From positions 434,001 to 498,000 of the forward strand of contig CAWFXE010000002.1 of assembly GCA_963819715.1 (NCBI GenBank): a stretch of 64,000 bases of DNA, read 5' to 3'. The first letter of the stretch is position 1. Each line of letters begins with the position of its first letter. The notes under the pieces were generated by a model. It had not been told where the DNA came from. It saw only the letters and a list, made by a program, of their open reading frames with translations, and did not search any database. The stretch is from DASUPK01 sp963819715. Lineage in GTDB: Bacteria; Actinomycetota; Thermoleophilia; Solirubrobacterales; 70-9. The translations under genes and the position numbers were made by a program. Shown piece by piece: positions 60,028 to 64,000 of this stretch.

Positions 60028-61483
60028 GACGTCGAGGATTGTGGCGGATGTAGCTGAGGATCAGCGCGACGATCGCCGCCGCCGAGAAACAGGAGAGGCC
60101 GAGGGCCCAGCCTGAGGTCACGTCGCTGAGCCAGTGGACCCGCAGATAGACGCGCGTCAGCCCGACGAGCGCGGCCAGCACGACCCCGGCGGTGATCATC
60201 AGGCTCCGCCTGGTCACGCCCGGGGCCAGGCGCAGGGAGAGGGTCACGGCCAGCCAGACGTAGAGGGTGGAATAGGCGGCGTGGCCGCTCGGGAACGCGG
60301 ATCCCGACGCCGAGACGAGCGGATCCGGCGGCCGGGGCCGGTCCGTCCAGACCTTGATCCCGTGCACGAGCAGGATGGTCATCACCATGCCCGCCACCAG
60401 CACCCAGAACTCGATCCAGCGCCGCGTCGCGGCGAGGGCGACGGCCGCCAGCGCCGCGAGCGGCCAGGTCACCCAGCCCGAGCCGAGGTGGGTGAGCTCC
60501 TTCGCGGCGTTCGTCAGCCACGAAGCCTGGAGGTCGTGCGCGACGTTGAGCGCCGTCTGGTCTCCCGGAGTCGGACCCGGATCGCCCGCGACGATCGACC
60601 AGTAGGCGATCACGATGAACAGCCCGACCGAGAGCGCGGCGAGCAGCGTTGTCAGCTCCAGGCCGAGCCCGCCGGGAGTCAGCCTTCGCCCCAGGAACGC
60701 GAACTGGGGGCGCAGCCTGCGGGCGAGGGCAATGAGGGGCCGAAGCGCCCGGCGCTTCTCCATCTCGGCCGCGATCCGCCCGCGATTCTCGGGCTCGCGC
60801 AGGAACCGGTATGCCAGGAAAAGCGCCACGGCAACCCCGATCGTTATCCCGAAGACGACCAGTCCCTGACCGACGACCTTGGTCACCTTGTCGAGACTCT
60901 GCGCGAAGAAGTAGCCGGCGAGGATCAGGGCGGTCGACCAGAGGCCGGTGCCCAGGATGCTGAATGGGGCGAAGTTCCGGTACGGCAACTTGCTGCTGCC
61001 GGCAATGAACGGGGCGAGCGCCCTCACCAGGCCGATGAACCTTCCGATCAGGATCGTTCGTCCGCCGTAACGGGCGAAATAGGTCTCCACCTGCTTCAGG
61101 CGCTCGTCGGTGATCCTGAACCGACGGCCGTGCTTGACGAGGAACCCCCGACCGAGTTTCGCACCGAGCATGAAGCTGATCGAGTCCCCGGCGAAGGCGC
61201 ACGCCCAGGTGATCGCCAGGATGACCGGCAGCGAGATGTCCCCCTGACCGGCCACCGCACCGCCGAGAATCACCGTGAACTCCCCCGGTGCGATCAGACC
61301 GACGAAGGCCCCGGTCTCCAGAAACGCAAGCGCCCCAACCAGCAGATAGGTCCAGGCGCCGAGTCCCTCCGACAGATCCTGAATCGCGTTCTCCAGGTTG
61401 ATGTGCGGCAGGTCGCCGCGAAACACGAAGAAGGCCACGATCGCCGCGGCGAGCAGGCCGCGCCTGATCCATTTCCAGCTCAT
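59975..61483 (-). CDS. DedA-PAP2 fusion membrane protein
   Basis: A 502-residue fusion. Residues 1-210 are a DedA/SNARE-associated domain (VGLIAPGEFTVILGG, GRFIGLVRALAPFIAGSS), a family that flips phospholipids or undecaprenyl phosphate. Residues 270-480 are a PAP2 phosphatase with KVWTDRPRP, FPSGHAAYS and TRVYLRVHWLSD, supplying the catalytic His residues and phosphate-binding Lys/Arg. Together they could dephosphorylate and recycle a polyprenyl pyrophosphate or lipid phosphate. AAGGAG lies 7 nt before the ATG. It follows ispE by 11 nt. Confidence 0.92.
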   Translation of the reverse strand: MSWKWIRRGLLAAAIVAFFVFRGDLPHINLENAIQDLSEGLGAWTYLLVGALAFLETGAFVGLIAPGEFTVILGGAVAGQGDISLPVILAITWACAFAGDSISFMLGAKLGRGFLVKHGRRFRITDERLKQVETYFARYGGRTILIGRFIGLVRALAPFIAGSSKLPYRNFAPFSILGTGLWSTALILAGYFFAQSLDKVTKVVGQGLVVFGITIGVAVALFLAYRFLREPENRGRIAAEMEKRRALRPLIALARRLRPQFAFLGRRLTPGGLGLELTTLLAALSVGLFIVIAYWSIVAGDPGPTPGDQTALNVAHDLQASWLTNAAKELTHLGSGWVTWPLAALAAVALAATRRWIEFWVLVAGMVMTILLVHGIKVWTDRPRPPDPLVSASGSAFPSGHAAYSTLYVWLAVTLSLRLAPGVTRRSLMITAGVVLAALVGLTRVYLRVHWLSDVTSGWALGLSCFSAAAIVALILSYIRHNPRRHERAPELDPGAGAGAGH

Positions 61484-61494
61484 TCGGCGCTCCT

Positions 61495-62349
61495 TCACGT
61501 GGTGAGCGGGGCGGTCGCGATCGCCCCGGGAAACTCGTGGCGAAGCGCCTCGGCGGCGCCGAGCGCGGCGTCGACGGTCGGGAACAGGCCGAACGCGGTC
61601 GGGCCCGATCCGGTCACCATGGCGTGGGCGGCGCCGGCGTCCTCCAGGGCGCGAAGGGCCTCCTCGATCTCCGGCCGCAACGAGATCGCCGCCGGCTGCA
61701 GGTCGTTGACAAGGTGCTCCCGATACGCAAGCGGGGAGCCGCCCTCGTCGACGGCGTCGCGAAGCCTCCGCCGGATTGCCTCCAGCTCGGACTCGCCGCG
61801 CGGCGTTCCGAGCCGGTCGGCCTCCGCGTAGACGTCGGCGGTCGCGAGGCCCTCTTGCTGCGGGATCAGGACCACGCCGTGCTCGGCCGGCGGCGGCGCC
61901 GGCTCGATCACCTCCCCCGCCCCCGCCACCAGACACGCGCGCGGTTGCAGTTGCGAGGGAACGTCGGCGCCGATCTTCGCCGCGATCGATCGCAGCCCCT
62001 CGACCCTGCCGCGGGCGAGGCGCAGCACCGCCGCGGCGTCGGCGCTCCCTCCCCCGAGCCCGGCGGCCACGGGAACGCGCTTCGTCACCTCGATCCGCAG
62101 CGGCGGTCCGTCCCAGCCGCTCTCGCGCAGCGCGGCCAGCGCCTTCGCCGTCAGGTCGGGCCCCACGATCCCCTCGCAGATGACCTCGTCTGCGTCGGCC
62201 CCGCTCAGCTTGAGCTCGTCGGCCAGCTCCAGCGGCTCGAACAGCGACCGGATCTCGTGGAGACCGTCCTCCCTGCGCGGACCGACGTAGAGGCAGAGGT
62301 TGAGCTTTGCCGGCGCGAGCATGATTCCGGGCATCTCCGCGACGCTCAT
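61495..62349 (-). CDS. ispE: 4-diphosphocytidyl-2-C-methyl-D-erythritol kinase
   Basis: GHMP kinase of the non-mevalonate isoprenoid pathway, 284 residues. It has the catalytic Lys region LAPAKLNLCLYVG, the ATP loop PVAAGLGGGSADAAAVL with IGADVPSQL carrying the catalytic Asp, and the C-terminal MVTGSGPTAFGLF. The usual C-F-x-x-G after GADVP is replaced by RACLVAG, a small variation. The start overlaps the ksgA stop (ATGA). An isoprenoid kinase next to a lipid-phosphatase fusion fits undecaprenyl metabolism. Confidence 0.95.
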   Translation of the reverse strand: MSVAEMPGIMLAPAKLNLCLYVGPRREDGLHEIRSLFEPLELADELKLSGADADEVICEGIVGPDLTAKALAALRESGWDGPPLRIEVTKRVPVAAGLGGGSADAAAVLRLARGRVEGLRSIAAKIGADVPSQLQPRACLVAGAGEVIEPAPPPAEHGVVLIPQQEGLATADVYAEADRLGTPRGESELEAIRRRLRDAVDEGGSPLAYREHLVNDLQPAAISLRPEIEEALRALEDAGAAHAMVTGSGPTAFGLFPTVDAALGAAEALRHEFPGAIATAPLTT

Positions 62350-63161
62350 TCGCCGCGCTCCCGCTCCGCGAGCGTCTTCGCGAACAGCTCGAATTCCTCG
62401 GGCGAGAGCGTCTCGGCGCGCGCGTCGGGCGGCTTGCCCATCGACTCGAGCGCGCCCCGGGCGGGCTCGAGGCTGCCAGCCCGGGCCAGCTCCAGCGAGC
62501 GGGCCAGCGACTTTCTCCGGTGCGCGAACCCGAGCCGGACCAGCGCGGCGAGGTCCTCGGATGCGGCGGGGCGCTTCCTCTCGAGCCTGATGAGGGCGGA
62601 CCCGACCCGTGGGCGCGGGACGAACACCGCCGGGTCGACGGTGCGGAGCATCGTCACCTCGCAGGCGAGCTGGACGAGGACGCTCGGCGATCCGTACTCC
62701 CGCGTGCCGGGGTCGGCGCGAAGCCGGTCGGCGATCTCGCGCTGGACCATGACAACCCAGCTCCCCAGCGAAGGGAGCTCCGCGATCGTCCTGACCAGCA
62801 GGGGCGTCGCGATCGAGTAGGGGAGGTTGGCGACCATCTTGGTGGGCGGGGGCCGAAGCCGGTTCAGATCAACCTTCATCGCGTCCCCCCACACCAGACC
62901 CACACCGCCCTCCAGGTCCTCGGCCAAGGATTCCAGCTCGTCGCGCAGCCGCTCGTCGATCTCAACGACATGCAGCCAGCGGACGGCCGGAGCCAGCCTC
63001 TCGGTCAGCGCACCTCCTCCGCCCCCGACCTCCAGCACGACGTCGTCGGGAGCCAGCGCCGCCTCCCGAACGATCGCATCCAGCAGGTTGGGGTCCGCCA
63101 GGAAGTTCTGGCCGAGCCGGCGCGGCGACCGCTCCGGCGGGCCGGTGCGGCCGCTCACCAC
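62346..63161 (-). CDS. rsmA: 16S rRNA dimethyladenosine transferase
   Basis: KsgA/RsmA dimethylates two adjacent adenosines near the 3' end of 16S rRNA late in 30S assembly. LGQNFLADPNLLDAIV, the SAM site VLEVGGGGGALTERL, the acidic VVEIDERL and the catalytic NLPY (MVANLPYSIATP) are present, as are the F-x-P-x-P-x-V-x-S motif (FVPRPRVGSALI) and the helical C-terminus with FAHRRKSLARSL. At 271 residues it is normal. It overlaps tatD by 7 bp and ispE by 4 bp. Confidence 0.96.
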   Translation of the reverse strand: MVSGRTGPPERSPRRLGQNFLADPNLLDAIVREAALAPDDVVLEVGGGGGALTERLAPAVRWLHVVEIDERLRDELESLAEDLEGGVGLVWGDAMKVDLNRLRPPPTKMVANLPYSIATPLLVRTIAELPSLGSWVVMVQREIADRLRADPGTREYGSPSVLVQLACEVTMLRTVDPAVFVPRPRVGSALIRLERKRPAASEDLAALVRLGFAHRRKSLARSLELARAGSLEPARGALESMGKPPDARAETLSPEEFELFAKTLAERERGE

Positions 63162-63949
63162 CCGAAGACTCTCGCGGCGTTCTCCTCCACGATTCCCTCG
63201 AGCTCACCGTACGCGACGCCGCGGACCTCGGCGAGCCGCTCGGCCGTGGCGACCACGTTCGCGGGCTGATTCGGCTTCCCCCTGACCGGCTGTGGCGCCA
63301 GAAAGGGCGAATCCGTCTCGACCAGGAGGCGATTCTCGGGGACGAGTTGCGCCGCCTCTCGGATCGGCTGGGACTTCGGGTAGGTCAGATTGCCTGCGAA
63401 CGAGCAGTACCACCCTCGCTCTGACGCCCTCTCGGCCCAAAGCGGCCCGGCGGAGAAGCAGTGCAGGATGACGTCGACCCCGTCGGCCTCCCGCTCGAGG
63501 GTGTCGAAGGCTTCGGAGACCGCCTCCTCCGATCCCGCGGGATCGCGGAGATGGACGACGAGTGCCTTGCCCGTGCGCTGCGCGATCGCGATCTGCGCCG
63601 CGAAGGCGCGTCGCTGATCGTCCGGGTCGGAGCGATCGCGGTAGAAGTCGAGGCCGGTCTCGCCCACGGCGACCACGCCCGGCTCCGAGCAGAGCTCCTC
63701 GATCGCCTCCCCCGCGGCGCCGTCGAAGCCTGCGGCGCTGTTGGGGTGGCGGCCGACCGAGGCGAAGACGCTCTCGCTCGCCCGGGCGGATGCGACCGCG
63801 CCGGGATTCGAGTCCTCCCCAAGCCCCACTGTGAGGATGCGCTTTACGCCCGCGTCGCGGGCCGCGTCGACCAACTCGGCCTCCAACTGCTCACAGAGTG
63901 CAAGGTGCGCGTGGGTATCGACCACTAAGCGGCCACCAGGCCGCTCCAC
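63155..63949 (-). CDS. tatD: TatD-family metal-dependent deoxyribonuclease
   Basis: A 264-residue TIM-barrel hydrolase linked to DNA repair and D-Tyr-type quality control. Metal ligands are seen in VDTHAHL, AVGETGLDFYRD, VVHLRDP, HCFSAG and the final ETDSPFLAPQ...NQPANV. In actinobacteria tatD precedes ksgA, often with a resuscitation-promoting factor gene between them; here they overlap directly. The GTG at 63949 is used; a GTG at 63925 (VVDTHAH) is an equally good start. Confidence 0.94.
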   Translation of the reverse strand: MERPGGRLVVDTHAHLALCEQLEAELVDAARDAGVKRILTVGLGEDSNPGAVASARASESVFASVGRHPNSAAGFDGAAGEAIEELCSEPGVVAVGETGLDFYRDRSDPDDQRRAFAAQIAIAQRTGKALVVHLRDPAGSEEAVSEAFDTLEREADGVDVILHCFSAGPLWAERASERGWYCSFAGNLTYPKSQPIREAAQLVPENRLLVETDSPFLAPQPVRGKPNQPANVVATAERLAEVRGVAYGELEGIVEENAARVFGW

Positions 63950-64000
63950 TTTGGAGCGGAGCGCGGAGCGCGTAGCGACTTATGGGGGGCGGCCGCCTGT
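63950..64000. other. Window edge, no gene seen
   Basis: The last 51 nt upstream of tatD contain short GGAGCGGAGCGCGGAGCGC repeats and no readable gene. Confidence 0.5.

Overview
The window is GC-rich, densely coded DNA with short gaps and many ATGA/GTGA stop-start overlaps. The order tatD-ksgA-ispE, then glmU-prs, rplY(ctc)-pth and mfd-(foldase)-mazG-eno-ftsB is the order known from Actinobacteria such as Mycobacterium, here interrupted by extra genes. A CsrA, an R2lox-type oxidase and an acetolactate-synthase-like IlvG homologue fit a deep-branching actinobacterium; Thermoleophilia/Solirubrobacterales is my best guess, by inference only. There is no 16S gene, plasmid, phage, insertion sequence or CRISPR array. 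Two tRNA genes are present: Leu(UAA) and Gln(UUG).

Layout. 1-9.6 kb: cold-shock protein, aldo/keto reductase, small proteins, RecQ, TypA (with an altered P-loop), a family 2 membrane glycosyltransferase and a DEAD-box RNA helicase. 9.7-15.2 kb: zinc-finger protein, ThDP enzyme, coiled-coil protein, class III cyclase, NAD(P)-binding protein, tRNA-Leu. 15.2-19.2 kb: divergent MarR/MFS pair, then an ECF sigma factor fused to a zinc anti-sigma-like domain and a long Ala/Gly tail. 19.2-23.7 kb: R2lox-like oxidase, and a tightly packed group of rhomboid-like pseudoprotease, O-methyltransferase, GNAT, small protein and dienelactone hydrolase, with an HxlR regulator beside it. 23.8-27.9 kb: glutamate-cysteine ligase-like protein, class I aldolase, nuclease, small membrane protein, csrA and a divergent HTH/acidic/Arg-rich protein.

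27.9-37.2 kb is the most unusual block: four tandem, translationally coupled paralogues of about 740-767 residues that look like GT-C membrane glycosyltransferases, followed by a small soluble protein. All four share a C-terminal soluble domain with two conserved cysteines. One paralogue has lost the conserved Asp and Tyr-His of its first-loop motif and may be a regulatory or structural subunit.

37.3-48.2 kb: divisome protein FtsB, enolase, MazG, parvulin-like foldase, Mfd, MFS exporter, crotonase, peptidyl-tRNA hydrolase and ribosomal protein L25. 48.2-64 kb: ABC1 kinase, glycerophosphodiesterase, lipoprotein, PRPP synthase, GlmU, a GlxA regulator/HD hydrolase/PfpI operon, tRNA-Gln, GH15 glycosidase, PucR regulator, DedA-PAP2 fusion, IspE, KsgA and TatD.

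Regulatory observations: one 10-mer, CTGCTACCGT, lies upstream of the cold-shock gene, the RNA helicase and the sigma factor. Several genes have a TANNNT hexamer 6-10 nt before the start codon, suggesting leaderless transcripts.
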